Source of the DNA: Synechocystis sp. LKSZ1
Lineage (GTDB): Bacteria > Cyanobacteriota > Cyanobacteriia > Cyanobacteriales > Microcystaceae
Direction: 5' to 3'
Assembly: GCF_040436315.1 (NCBI RefSeq)
Contig: NZ_AP031572.1
Location: 3,286,001-3,350,000, forward strand
DNA length: 64,000 bases
Of this stretch, positions 8,096 to 17,140 are shown piece by piece (position 1 is the stretch's first letter; every line of letters starts with the position of its first letter). The position numbers and the translations under genes are program-made. A model generated the notes under the pieces. It had not been told where the DNA came from and did not search any database. It saw nothing but the letters and a program-made list of their open reading frames with translations.

Positions 8096-8758
8096 ATGGA
8101 TAAATCAATTCGCCCTGCTGACCTCGGGGCCTTGCTTCGAGACGACAAGGGTTCTCAGTTTTCCTGTGGCCTAGACCGCCTATCCAACTACGACTTAATT
8201 CTGCGCTGTCAAGCCCAAGCTTATCCAGATAATTCCGCCTTTGATGAATTATTACGACGTTATCAATCCCACGTGGATAAGATTTTGTATCATTTAGCAC
8301 CAGATTGGCAAGACCGGGCTGACCTGGCCCAGGAGGTTTGGATTCGAGTATATCGAAACATCAAACGTCTCCAGGAGCCGGTAAAGTTTAAGGGCTGGTT
8401 GAGCCGTATTGCCACCAATTTGTTCTACGACGAATTGCGTAAACGCAAGCGAGTCAGTCATCCTATTTCCTTAGATGCACCCCGGCGCGTAGAGGATGGT
8501 GAAGTAGATTGGGATATTGTCTCTGACTACCCCAGCCCAGATGACACTTTGACGACGGCAGAGTTCTACGAAAGTCTGCAAGCAGCGATTGCAGATCTGC
8601 CCACAGCCTTTCGGACAACCATTATTTTGCGAGAAATTGATGGCCTACCCTATGAGGAAATTGCAGAAATGACGGGAGTTTCCCTCGGAACTGTTAAATC
8701 ACGCATTGCCCGAGCCCGAGCTAAACTCCAATCTGTTTTGCAATCCTACCTGAGTTAG
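8096..8758 (+). CDS. sigG: ECF (group 3) RNA polymerase sigma factor, SigG-like
   Basis: A 220-residue sigma factor. I chose the ATG at 8096, which has GAGGAG 10 bases upstream, over a GTG at 8078. Region 2 spans roughly residues 40-110 (FDELLRRYQ, DLAQEVWIRVYRN, FKGWLSRIATNLFYDELRKRK) and region 4 roughly 160-215 (LPTAFRTTIILREIDGLPYEEIAEMTG, VKSRIARARAKL; both read with gaps). There is no region 3 or 1, as in ECF factors. Together with the adjacent anti-sigma gene it matches cyanobacterial SigG, an envelope- or stress-responsive factor. The symbol is assigned by similarity and context. Confidence 0.85.
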   Translation: MDKSIRPADLGALLRDDKGSQFSCGLDRLSNYDLILRCQAQAYPDNSAFDELLRRYQSHVDKILYHLAPDWQDRADLAQEVWIRVYRNIKRLQEPVKFKGWLSRIATNLFYDELRKRKRVSHPISLDAPRRVEDGEVDWDIVSDYPSPDDTLTTAEFYESLQAAIADLPTAFRTTIILREIDGLPYEEIAEMTGVSLGTVKSRIARARAKLQSVLQSYLS

Positions 8759-8863
8759 GTACCGGCTGACCGATTTCCTCTGTGAGGAGTCCCCTGATCT
8801 GATATTGAGTGCCATTCACAGCCGAAATTGTTATGGTTACGGCTCAGTCTTTCATAGAGGTCA

Positions 8864-9343
8864 ATGATGACACAACCGTTTCCCGATTTACCCGACTCCT
8901 CCAACGAGGTTTCTTCTGTTCATTTCCATCCCGCTGACCGGTTTCAATTACTCAGTGCTTATCTTGATAGAGAAGTGACGGCCCAGGAACATCGTCAGGT
9001 ACAGATGTGGATTGATACAGATCCCCAGTTTAAACAGGCCTATCTCAATCTATTACGCCTGCAACAGGCCATGCCGCAACTCCCAGGGCCTCCTCCGTCT
9101 ATTTCAGCGGCGGAACTATCGCAACGGGTCTTCACCCAGATTGCCCAGGAAAATCGTTATCAACAGTGCTGGCGTTGGGGAAGCATTGCCGTAGCAGTGG
9201 GTTTGGGAGTGGTAACCTCTCTCTGCTGGGGGCCAGTTAGAAGCTTCCTGCCAGGCCCTCAACAGGCCCAGAGAGAGACACCAGAGTCCCTCATGATTGC
9301 CCTGAATCAACCTTTGTTTGATGTTCCAACGGAAACTCATTAG
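8864..9343 (+). CDS. membrane-anchored anti-sigma factor
   Basis: A 159-residue protein 105 bp after the ECF sigma gene. The N-terminal part (RFQLLSAYLDREVTAQEHRQ, about residues 27-46) has the LSAYLDxE start of anti-sigma domains. A single transmembrane helix near residues 105-125 (WGSIAVAVGLGVVTSLCW) is followed by a short C-terminal tail of about 35 residues. The HxxxCxxC zinc motif of ZAS-type anti-sigma factors is absent. Position and topology imply that it holds the sigma factor at the membrane; the signal is unknown. Its last 53 bp overlap the convergent gene. Confidence 0.8.
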   Translation: MMTQPFPDLPDSSNEVSSVHFHPADRFQLLSAYLDREVTAQEHRQVQMWIDTDPQFKQAYLNLLRLQQAMPQLPGPPPSISAAELSQRVFTQIAQENRYQQCWRWGSIAVAVGLGVVTSLCWGPVRSFLPGPQQAQRETPESLMIALNQPLFDVPTETH

Positions 9344-9734
9344 GAGACCATTGGCCTCCCGGAAGATAGTCTCCTTGGTAAGCCTGAATACGCGCCATCT
9401 CCATTTGGTACAGCCAAACTAATCCGAGGGAATCCCCCTGCATGTCGTAGACGACTTGCCGAATGCGATTATACTCATTGTCCTGGGGGCCGCGTCGGGA
9501 CTGGTAGTCCTCTAGCTGGTCGAGGGCCACCAAAATATGATCATCGGTAAAGCTAAGGCAATAGCCATAAACGCGATCATTGCCAACGGCCAAGGCGGGA
9601 TAGCCTAGATTTAAGTGATACAGTCGGCCCTGAGTATAAGCCGGAATAGCCGCTGTCACATGCCCAGTGCAGTAGCGTTGATAGTTGATTTCCCCTGGCT
9701 TTAGGGTTCCGTAGACAAATACCCGGAGGCTCAT
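9291..9734 (-). CDS. gamma-glutamylcyclotransferase family protein
   Basis: A 147-residue AIG2/GGCT-like protein. The N-terminal FVYGTLKPGE at 6-15 is the substrate-binding loop, GYPAL follows near residue 44, and E75 in ALDQLEDYQ is the catalytic glutamate position. Family members release 5-oxoproline from gamma-glutamyl compounds or modify gamma-glutamylamines. A 5-oxoprolinase gene lies at 29.8 kb, but far away. The 3' end overlaps the anti-sigma gene by 53 bp on the opposite strand. Confidence 0.88.
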   Translation of the reverse strand: MSLRVFVYGTLKPGEINYQRYCTGHVTAAIPAYTQGRLYHLNLGYPALAVGNDRVYGYCLSFTDDHILVALDQLEDYQSRRGPQDNEYNRIRQVVYDMQGDSLGLVWLYQMEMARIQAYQGDYLPGGQWSPNEFPLEHQTKVDSGQS

Positions 9735-9752
9735 CGCTTTTTACTTTTCTAA

Positions 9753-10574
9753 TTAGTAACTATAGGGGTCGGCCGGTGTGGGAATCGGTTTAACGGCATC
9801 GGCGACTAAAACTAATTGGCGCTTTTTTTCTTGAGTAGTTTCCCCCGTTTGATGATGGAGTGGCAGGGTTTCCGTGGCCATCGTCCCCTCAATCTCTAGC
9901 CAACTATCTTGGGGATACTGCTGACGGTCTCCCGGTAATTTAACCGGCAATCCCACCGGATAAGCATCCACTGCGCAACAGGTGAGGATAAAACGACTAA
10001 TGAGCAAGTAATTATTCGGTAAATCGGGAGAATAAACCACAAACCCCTGGACTTTGGCCTTTTGACCTTGATAAGCATCCGGTTCAGGATAGCTATTCAG
10101 CGTGCGAATCCAATCCACTAAGCTCCGCTCTTCTGGCTTAACTTGACTGACAAAGCTGGCCGCTTCTAGTTGAGTTGCTGGCAAGGTATTACTGATACCC
10201 CGTTGTAGGGCCATTTGACTGGTAAAAACGGTGGGAGGAATGGCCAACCCCAAAAGTGCCGTCAGCAGAAGCAGACCACTTCCAACGCCGAGGGGAAGGA
10301 GAGTCAGGTGGGTAACGCTGTCATTGGCTTCAGTACCCGGGGAACGACGTAACCCGCGCTTGAGACTGAGAGCCAGGCGACTCCCCCCCAGCAAGACCAG
10401 AATGAGACCCGTGATCGTAACCAAGCCAAAGTAGTTGGGGTGGATGAGGAGTTGTAATTCTCCACGGAAGGAGTATGTCAGTAGCAGAATACCCCAGGCC
10501 AGAATACCCAGGCCGTCCAAGCCAGAAAACCAGAGGGCACGGGGAATACGGTGAAAAAAGGAGGAAGCGGTCAT
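9753..10574 (-). CDS. TIGR03943-family protein, partner of the upstream permease
   Basis: A 273-residue protein with two or three N-terminal hydrophobic segments (about residues 15-70 and 90-115) followed by an extracytoplasmic beta-rich domain. That domain contains GFVVYSPDLPNNYLLISRF and CCAVDAYPVGLPVKLPG, both read in parts. This CC-containing C-terminal domain is typical of TIGR03943 proteins (Bacillus YcgQ type), which occur next to a DUF318/ArsP-like permease, as here 18 bp away. The transported substance is not established; a metal or metalloid is often suggested. Confidence 0.82.
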   Translation of the reverse strand: MTASSFFHRIPRALWFSGLDGLGILAWGILLLTYSFRGELQLLIHPNYFGLVTITGLILVLLGGSRLALSLKRGLRRSPGTEANDSVTHLTLLPLGVGSGLLLLTALLGLAIPPTVFTSQMALQRGISNTLPATQLEAASFVSQVKPEERSLVDWIRTLNSYPEPDAYQGQKAKVQGFVVYSPDLPNNYLLISRFILTCCAVDAYPVGLPVKLPGDRQQYPQDSWLEIEGTMATETLPLHHQTGETTQEKKRQLVLVADAVKPIPTPADPYSY

Positions 10575-10592
10575 TGCACACCAGGAATGCTT

Positions 10593-11594
10593 CTAGAACA
10601 AATAACTATAGGCCAGACTCAGCAAAAAAGTGAGTTGGGCGGCCAGCACTAAAAGATAGACTAAAATACGGCCCTGAAAGATAGACAGCATTAGACTAAT
10701 ACTTTTAATATCAATCATCGGCCCAAAAACCAGAAAGGCCAGCAGGGAACTGCTCGTAAACGTGGTTGCAAAGGAAAGCGCAAAAAACGAATCCACTGTT
10801 GAACAGACGGAGACAATCGCGGCCAACATCATCATGGCCAGAATCGAGGTCAGCGTACCCTGGCCGAGTAGTAAAACGTACTCCCGAGGGACAAAGCCTT
10901 GGATACCAGCGGCAATCAAACTACCAATAATTAACATACCGCCGAGTTCGCGGAGTTCCTGCACCACATTGTCACAAAATAACTGCCAGCGTTGGGGGGC
11001 CTGGGGAGGCAGAAGCAGAGATTCGTCCAAACGAAGGGGTTGGCCCGGTTGGCCTAGTAGAAAAGTACCGGACTGGAGCAAGGGCGAGGCGGCTGCAGAA
11101 GAAGCCAAAGGAGCCGACAGGGCTTGGCGAGGAACAGCAACCCGTTTAAGCAGGAGAGGATTTAGAAGCGGTTGGGGGTCTTTTTGCAGACTGAACAGGC
11201 AACTGATCACTAAGGTAATCAGTAACGAGCACACCACTCGGGCCACCACCAGACTGGGTTGGTCTCGGAAGGCAACCCAAGTTGACCAGATGACGATGGG
11301 ATTGAGGGTCGGGGCGGATAATAAAAACGCAACGGCGACAGAAGTCGGCAGGCCCTGGATCAGAAAACGTCGGGCCACCGGTACATTGCCACATTCACAG
11401 ACCGGAAAGAGGAAACCCATTAAGCTCCCTGCCAAGGCCCCCAGGAAAGGATGACGCGGCAGGGCCTGAATCAGTTTTTTATCATCACTGAAGACGAGCA
11501 ACACACTGGAGAGAATGACCCCAAGAGTCAGAAAGGGCAAGGCCTCAACGAATAAGCTCAGGAAGATGGTAAAAGCTTGGTGCAGTTGTGTCAT
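10593..11594 (-). CDS. permease, DUF318/ArsP_2 family
   Basis: A 333-residue integral membrane protein with about eight hydrophobic helices and a central cytoplasmic loop near residues 150-205. Family marks are the ALPFLTLGV start, FLFPVCECGNVPVARR near residue 60 with two cysteines in a membrane helix, SAPTLNPIV, and a second half with SVCSTVDSFFALSF and FGPMIDIKS. It is co-transcribed with the TIGR03943 protein 18 bp downstream. The paired cysteines suit a soft-metal or thiol-reactive substrate, but none is proven. Confidence 0.87.
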   Translation of the reverse strand: MTQLHQAFTIFLSLFVEALPFLTLGVILSSVLLVFSDDKKLIQALPRHPFLGALAGSLMGFLFPVCECGNVPVARRFLIQGLPTSVAVAFLLSAPTLNPIVIWSTWVAFRDQPSLVVARVVCSLLITLVISCLFSLQKDPQPLLNPLLLKRVAVPRQALSAPLASSAAASPLLQSGTFLLGQPGQPLRLDESLLLPPQAPQRWQLFCDNVVQELRELGGMLIIGSLIAAGIQGFVPREYVLLLGQGTLTSILAMMMLAAIVSVCSTVDSFFALSFATTFTSSSLLAFLVFGPMIDIKSISLMLSIFQGRILVYLLVLAAQLTFLLSLAYSYLF

Positions 11595-11660
11595 GGCAAA
11601 GAGGGCAATTAACCGAGACTAAAGCCAGACCTAGCGCTAAACGCAGGCCACTATAGCCTA

Positions 11661-12083
11661 TTACTTCGGTTTTGTATTGGCTGGGGAAGCGGGAATGGTG
11701 GACGCCTTCTCTTGGAGGGCAACCTGTTGTTTGATAGCGGTTAGTAATTGTTTTAACTGGGTTTGTTCGGGGTAGAGTTTCACCAGTTTTTCCATGGGAG
11801 CAATGGCCCCTTTGAGGTCATTCATCTGGAGACGGGTCTCCACCAGGCCCTGGAGAGCGCTAGGATTGTTGGGCTCCCGAGCCAAGACTTTTTCGTAGCC
11901 TTCGGCTAACTTTTTTAGTTGCTCCGGATTGGCCTTGGATGAGGCTTGCTCACTCGTCGGCGGCGCTGCTCGGAAGAGGGGCATAAGGGGAATCACCATC
12001 ATGCCCAAGAAGGCTAACCCAGAGCCAATGATAAAAATCTTTTGTAAAACCTTAAGTGTTTTTTTTGAGCTGGAATCTGCCAT
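11661..12083 (-). CDS. membrane-anchored TPR protein
   Basis: A 140-residue protein: a basic N-terminus, one transmembrane helix at about residues 15-38 (IFIIGSGLAFLGMMVIPLMP), a low-complexity linker, then about two tetratricopeptide repeats (residues 50-120; GYEKVLAREPNNPSALQGLV and GAIAPMEKLVKLYPEQTQLK). The tail is rich in Pro, Ala and Lys. TPRs mediate protein contacts; no partner is evident. It may share a transcript with the permease pair, 66 bp downstream. Confidence 0.75.
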   Translation of the reverse strand: MADSSSKKTLKVLQKIFIIGSGLAFLGMMVIPLMPLFRAAPPTSEQASSKANPEQLKKLAEGYEKVLAREPNNPSALQGLVETRLQMNDLKGAIAPMEKLVKLYPEQTQLKQLLTAIKQQVALQEKASTIPASPANTKPK

Positions 12084-13171
12084 GGGGAAATTGAAAAACA
12101 GAGCAAGGCCTTGTTCAAATTAGGCCATCGCAAGGGCTACCCCACCATAGCATTTCCCGGTTCGGTCAGAGGGTTCCTGGAAGCAGTGCGCAAGAACTAA
12201 ATAGAGCGATTGATTTAGCGAATACCTTCTCTAATTTAAATTGCCAATAATTTTATACTCTGAAGTTTTTGCAGGGATACTGCTTTAGGATGCTCACGCT
12301 GCATACAAAGACACGAGTTTGCAAAAGAGGTTAGGATAAACTAGAGGTTGCATTGAGAAAAGGAGAAAAATGCAATGTCCAGGGTATGGAAATCCAAAAA
12401 TCTGTCAAAACGGCAGACGTAGTCTTAAAGACAGAACACGAGTCTACAATGATAGTTCTTATGGATGCTATCGCAATTTTATTGAAGTAGTGACGAAAAT
12501 CAGGAGTTCACAAGGACGAGCCTGAAGGGAATCATTCCTAGTAGTTGATCAACAGCATTGTAGTAGCGTTTAGCTGGCTTTTAGAGAATTTGACTGGTGA
12601 ATCTTGGCGGCTCATGGGAGATGTTAAGGGGTTAGCGAGTGCCCGAGCGTGTCAATCGGGTCTTTTAAGCTAGATTTCTTGTGCTTGTCGTCAACTAACC
12701 TGTTGTTTTATGAAGTACTTTTACCCCAAAAAGAGTGAGATGCTCTCATCTTTGTGAAGTTAGTTAAAGAATCCTTGTCATTTATGCTTAGAATTTGTAG
12801 ATTAAATATATGGAGCAAACGGGCTCCAGTGGCAGATAAAACAGCCAATCTCCAGTAAAACCCAGTTAGTTTAAAGAAAGAGGTAAAATCGAGCTGTTTC
12901 ATTTCACATCTGTCTCTCTGACCGCGAACAACACCCAATCCGAAAACTATTATTCCCCAAACTAGATGACATGGGAGAAATGCAATCTTAAGCCTTTAGG
13001 ATTGATAGCTCCAAGGATGATCGAGATGACAAGGGGGAGAAAAGGAGAGTAGGTTTTGGGTGTTGTTATTGTTGGGTTATGGTATTTTCTGGAATCTTTG
13101 CGACGAAAATACCACAATGGTGGGGTTAGCGACAGCAGACCCAAAGGCATCTTTCCATCAACCATTGACCT
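12084..13171. other. gene-poor stretch, about 1.1 kb
   Basis: Apart from a decayed transposase-like fragment near 12370, no convincing gene is present. The open frames on the minus strand at 12708-12938 and 12962-13294 lack a recognisable family and a ribosome site. The stretch is AT-richer than the flanks, with short poly-A and poly-T runs. No tRNA cloverleaf or known structural RNA is apparent. It looks like degraded mobile-element territory. Confidence 0.5.
12370..12525 (+). pseudogene. remnant of an IS1-type transposase N-terminus (InsA-like)
   Basis: A 51-codon frame begins MQCPGYGNPKICQNGRR after a good ribosome site (AAGGAG) and ends at a TGA. IS1-type InsA proteins start with a zinc ribbon, MxCPxCGS..I.KNGxR...C..CGRQFIE. 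Here the second zinc cysteine is Tyr, and the later ..CYRNFIE fits the tail of the ribbon. No downstream transposase follows and I see no clear terminal repeats. The call rests on this short similarity only. Confidence 0.4.
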
Positions 13172-16100
13172 GTGACACCTCCCAGCCCCGAGATTTCCCA
13201 AAACGCCCCAATGATCTCCCCCCCTCGGCACCAGGCCCTGTTGACGGTGGTCAGTAAGATTCGTGAATCCCTTTCCCTCGAAAAGATTTTCCAAACCACG
13301 GCCCTAGAAGTGCGTCAACTATTAGAAGCTGACCGGGTAGGCATCTATCGCTTTATCCCCGATTCCCAGGGCCGTACCGGGGAGTTTGTGGCGGAGGATG
13401 TGCGAATTCCCTTTGCGCCCCTGGGGGGTCGTCAAATTACAGACCATTGCTTCGCCAATGAATATGGTGACGCCTACCGTGCCGGCAAGCGCTGGGTGGT
13501 GACGGATCTAGAAGCCATGGAGTTACCCGTTTGCCATCAGCAACTACTGGCTAGCCTGGGTTTTCGGGCCAATGTTGTTGTGGCCCTAGTGGCTGGGGGA
13601 GAGCTCTGGGGCCTGCTGACCCTCCATCAATGCGCCCAACCCCGACAATGGCAGGCGGAGGAATTGGACTTTATCGATCAGGTGGCCCTGCATCTGGGGG
13701 TTGCTATCCAACAAGCAGAACTCTTGGCCCAACAGCAACAGCAGGCCCAGGCCTTGGCCCAAATGCTGGAACGGAGTCAGGTGACAGAAAAAATTGTGGA
13801 TAAGATCCGGCGTTCTCTAGAACTTAATCCTATTTTTCAGACGGTTACCCAGGATGTGCTGTCAGTACTCCAGGCTGACCGAGTTTTGATTGTTCAGTTT
13901 ACACCAGAGACATCGGGGGTCAAGGGGCGCCTGGTGGCAGAGGCCATGGCCGTTGGGGTTGAGCCCCTAGCCCTGGCTAAAATCTTGCCTAAAACCTGGC
14001 CCTATGTTTTTCCCAAAGGCAGTCGGGGCAATACTCACTATGCTTGCGAAGATAGTCAACGGGACGAGATTGATGACTATCAACGCTATCTCTTTCAGGA
14101 ACTTGGCATCCGGGCCTTCTTGGCCGTGACGCTGTTTACTAATGACCAAGCCTGGGGCCTCCTCTGCATCCAGCAATGTCACCAGCCCCGGCCATGGCAG
14201 GCGGGAGACCTGGAATTTGTCACGAAAATTGCCTCCCATCTCGGCATTGCTCTCCAGCAGGTGGAGTTATTGCGTCAGGCCCGTAATCAGGCGGCTTCCC
14301 TAGAGGTGGTTCTTGTCCAGGCCCAGCAACAACGGGCGGAACAAATTAAGGCTCTCCAGCGGGAGCGAGCCGTTTCCGAGGTGATTGATAAAATTCGTCG
14401 TACCCTAGACCTCGATACGATTTTTCAAACCACAGTGACGGAGGTTGGTCAACTCCTCCAGACCGATCAAGTGCTAATTCTCCATTTGACGGATGAAGAT
14501 AATCCCTGTCCCCAGGGCCAGTTCATTTCCGAGGCCCTGCATCCCAACGATTGTCACTGCCATTCAGCCCTGGGAACCTCCCCCCATCTCAGTTCCCATT
14601 GGTTCCAGCATTTTTCCCAGGGCCTGATGTTGGCCATTGATGATACTCAGGAACCCTTATCTTTTCCTCATCTGCCGGAGTTTCTGGCGGGCCTAGCCGT
14701 CAGAGCCGTCCTAGTTGTACCCCTGTGGAGGGGGAACGACCTCTGGGGCTTGCTTTGTATTAACGACTGCCATGCCCCCCGACGCTGGCAAAGTTCCGAG
14801 ATTGAATTTGTCCTCAAGATTGCCTTGAATTTAGGCGTGGCCCTCCAGCAAGCTGAACTCTTAGCCGAAACCCAAAAACGCTATCTTGAGCTTCAGCAGG
14901 CCTTGGCCAAGGTACAAGTCCAGAAAGAACACCTAGCCCGAATTGCGGAAGAAGAACGAACCCTGGCTCGGGTGGTGGATCGCATCCGCCAAACCCTTGA
15001 TCTCACTACTATTTTCCAAACCACCACGGAGGAAGTCCGCCACCTGCTAAGCTGTGACCGAGTTTTAGTGTATCGTTTTGAGGCCGATTGGAGTGGTCAC
15101 TTCCTCTACGAATCCGTGGCCAGTTTATGGCGCCCCCTCATTACGGCAGTAGGAGCGATGCCGACTTGGCAAGATACCTATCTCCAGGAGCATCAGGGAG
15201 GACGCTACCGCCATCAAGACATTTTTGTGATTGATGACATTGAGCAGGCGAGTTTGTCCGATTGCCACCTCGCTATCCTGCGGGATTTTCAAGTGCGAGC
15301 GTTTATTATCGTCCCCGTCTTTGTTCGGGAAAAACTTTGGGGCCTGCTAGGCGTGTACCAGAACGAAGCCCCGCGCCATTGGCAGGAACGAGAAACAAGT
15401 TTACTCCGGCAGATCGCGAATCAACTGGGGGTGGCAGTCTACCAGGCCCAACTATTGCACCAAGTGCGAGAACAATCCCAGGATTTGGAGAATACCCTGA
15501 TTGATTTAAACGCCATTGTGGATAACTTGGTCGATGGCCTCTTGGTTACAGATGTTGCGGGACGGGTGACGCGCTTTAACCCGGCCCTACAGGCCATGTT
15601 TAACTTAATTGGAACCGATCTCAAGGGTCTACAACTCGAGGCCTGTTTCCCGCTGGCATTGGCGGCCTTAGCTGAACCCCATAACCTTGATAGTCCTCCC
15701 GTGCGCACCGCAGAAGTGGCCCTGGGCCAGGGCCGGATTGGCCAGGCCATTGCCTCCCAACTCCTAAAACCATCGTCCAACGGCAAAGAAGAATGTTTAG
15801 GGTCGGTAATCATGATCCGGGATGTCACCCGTGAGCGGGAAGTAGACCGCATGAAAACGGATTTTTTGGCGACAGTGTCCCACGAACTCCGCACCCCCCT
15901 GACCTCGGTACTGGGTTTTGCCTCAGTTATCCAAACTAAGCTCCAGACCGTTATCTTTCCGGCCCTCGATCCCCATCACCCCAAGCTCCAGAAAACCGTC
16001 CAGAAAATTGATCAAAATTTACAGATTATCGTGGCCGAAGCGGAGCGATTAACGGATCTGATTAATGATGTCCTGGATATCGCCAAGATGGAATCAGGGA

Positions 16101-16594
16101 ATTTGGAATGGTGCCTAGGGCCGCGTCCTCTTTTGCCTATCCTCGAGCGGGCCATGACCACCGTCGAGCCGCTCTTTAGTCAAAAATCCCTCCGACTCCA
16201 GGCAGACTTTTCCCCTGACCTCCCCCTGGTCCTAGTGGATGAAAATCGCATTTTGCAGGTCTTGCTCAATTTATTATCTAATGCCATAAAATTTACGGAA
16301 CAGGGTATCGTCCGTTGTTGTGCCGAACAGCAGGGAGATGTCCTCCAGGTTACTGTTGCCGACAGTGGCCGGGGCATTCCCAAGACAGAACAAGCCAAAA
16401 TTTTTGATCCCTTTTACCAAGGAGGGAATGTCCTCACCAATAAACCCCAGGGAACAGGGCTCGGCCTCCCCATTTGTCGGCAAATTATAGAACACCACGG
16501 CGGGCAGATCTGGGTGGAAAGTGAGCCGGGCCAAGGCAGTCAATTTCACTTCACCCTGCCCCTCTATTCGCCAGAATCACCTCCCGGCGTCTAG
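13172..16594 (+). CDS. four-GAF sensor histidine kinase with cyanobacteriochrome signatures
   Basis: A 1140-residue kinase from the GTG at 13172; an ATG at 13211 would remove 13 residues. Four GAF domains lie at about 20-185, 205-375, 400-570 and 595-765, then a PAS domain (about 785-885), HisKA with H904 (SHELRTPL) and HATPase_c (LLNLLSNAIKFT, DSGRGIP, GTGLGLPI). GAF1 has DHCF with C93 and VCH with C121, 28 residues apart, the DXCF cyanobacteriochrome pattern. GAF4 has DCHLAIL with C698. GAF2 and GAF3 lack the CH cysteine. There is no transmembrane helix or receiver domain. A response-regulator gene follows 69 bp downstream. Confidence 0.9.
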   Translation: MTPPSPEISQNAPMISPPRHQALLTVVSKIRESLSLEKIFQTTALEVRQLLEADRVGIYRFIPDSQGRTGEFVAEDVRIPFAPLGGRQITDHCFANEYGDAYRAGKRWVVTDLEAMELPVCHQQLLASLGFRANVVVALVAGGELWGLLTLHQCAQPRQWQAEELDFIDQVALHLGVAIQQAELLAQQQQQAQALAQMLERSQVTEKIVDKIRRSLELNPIFQTVTQDVLSVLQADRVLIVQFTPETSGVKGRLVAEAMAVGVEPLALAKILPKTWPYVFPKGSRGNTHYACEDSQRDEIDDYQRYLFQELGIRAFLAVTLFTNDQAWGLLCIQQCHQPRPWQAGDLEFVTKIASHLGIALQQVELLRQARNQAASLEVVLVQAQQQRAEQIKALQRERAVSEVIDKIRRTLDLDTIFQTTVTEVGQLLQTDQVLILHLTDEDNPCPQGQFISEALHPNDCHCHSALGTSPHLSSHWFQHFSQGLMLAIDDTQEPLSFPHLPEFLAGLAVRAVLVVPLWRGNDLWGLLCINDCHAPRRWQSSEIEFVLKIALNLGVALQQAELLAETQKRYLELQQALAKVQVQKEHLARIAEEERTLARVVDRIRQTLDLTTIFQTTTEEVRHLLSCDRVLVYRFEADWSGHFLYESVASLWRPLITAVGAMPTWQDTYLQEHQGGRYRHQDIFVIDDIEQASLSDCHLAILRDFQVRAFIIVPVFVREKLWGLLGVYQNEAPRHWQERETSLLRQIANQLGVAVYQAQLLHQVREQSQDLENTLIDLNAIVDNLVDGLLVTDVAGRVTRFNPALQAMFNLIGTDLKGLQLEACFPLALAALAEPHNLDSPPVRTAEVALGQGRIGQAIASQLLKPSSNGKEECLGSVIMIRDVTREREVDRMKTDFLATVSHELRTPLTSVLGFASVIQTKLQTVIFPALDPHHPKLQKTVQKIDQNLQIIVAEAERLTDLINDVLDIAKMESGNLEWCLGPRPLLPILERAMTTVEPLFSQKSLRLQADFSPDLPLVLVDENRILQVLLNLLSNAIKFTEQGIVRCCAEQQGDVLQVTVADSGRGIPKTEQAKIFDPFYQGGNVLTNKPQGTGLGLPICRQIIEHHGGQIWVESEPGQGSQFHFTLPLYSPESPPGV

Positions 16595-16663
16595 GCCAAG
16601 ATCCGTTTTCCAAGATGCTATGCTAGGAATACCCGTAGGCTTCTCTTTATTATTGTTCCTTCG

Positions 16664-17080
16664 ATGACCCAATCTGAATGCTTGGCTAGACTGCAAAGAA
16701 GCATTTTAATTGCTGATGATGAGCCAAATATTCTGATTTTAATGGAGCAGGTATTGGAGGAATTGGAGGAAGAGGGGGTAAAACTGTTTCTGGTCAACAA
16801 TGGTACAGATGCCTTGTCCACCCTAGTGGCTCAGCGTCCTGCCCTTGTATTTCTAGATGTTATGATGCCCGAGCTGAGCGGCTTTGAGGTATGCCGCCTC
16901 GTCAAGGACAATCCTGACCTCCAGTCTATTTATATTGTATTATTGACCGCCAAAGGCCAGGCCTTTGATCACGAACAAGGGATGGCGGTTGGCGCAGATT
17001 GCTATATGACCAAACCCTTTCGTCCCAAGGAGATTTTAACCAAGGCACGACGGATTTTACAACGACAGGCCGGGAACTAG
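16664..17080 (+). CDS. single-domain response regulator
   Basis: A 138-residue CheY-like receiver with no output domain. The acidic pocket DDE is at 18-20, the phosphoacceptor is D65 (VFLDVMMPE), and the switch residues are T95 (LLTAKG) and K117 (MTKPFRP). It lies between the GAF kinase and a diguanylate cyclase on the same strand, with 69 and 60 bp gaps. It is therefore the probable phosphoacceptor of the kinase, and perhaps a link to the cyclase. That pathway is inference from order. Confidence 0.92.
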   Translation: MTQSECLARLQRSILIADDEPNILILMEQVLEELEEEGVKLFLVNNGTDALSTLVAQRPALVFLDVMMPELSGFEVCRLVKDNPDLQSIYIVLLTAKGQAFDHEQGMAVGADCYMTKPFRPKEILTKARRILQRQAGN

Positions 17081-17140
17081 AGCAGTCCAAGAAAAATTGT
17101 CCCACCATTGACGGCAACATTTCAGCTTAGAGCGCGTACT

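Noticed and set aside
12708-13294. Two minus-strand open frames in the gene-poor stretch.
   Set aside because: No ribosome site, no recognisable domain, and the second runs into the kinase gene on the other strand.
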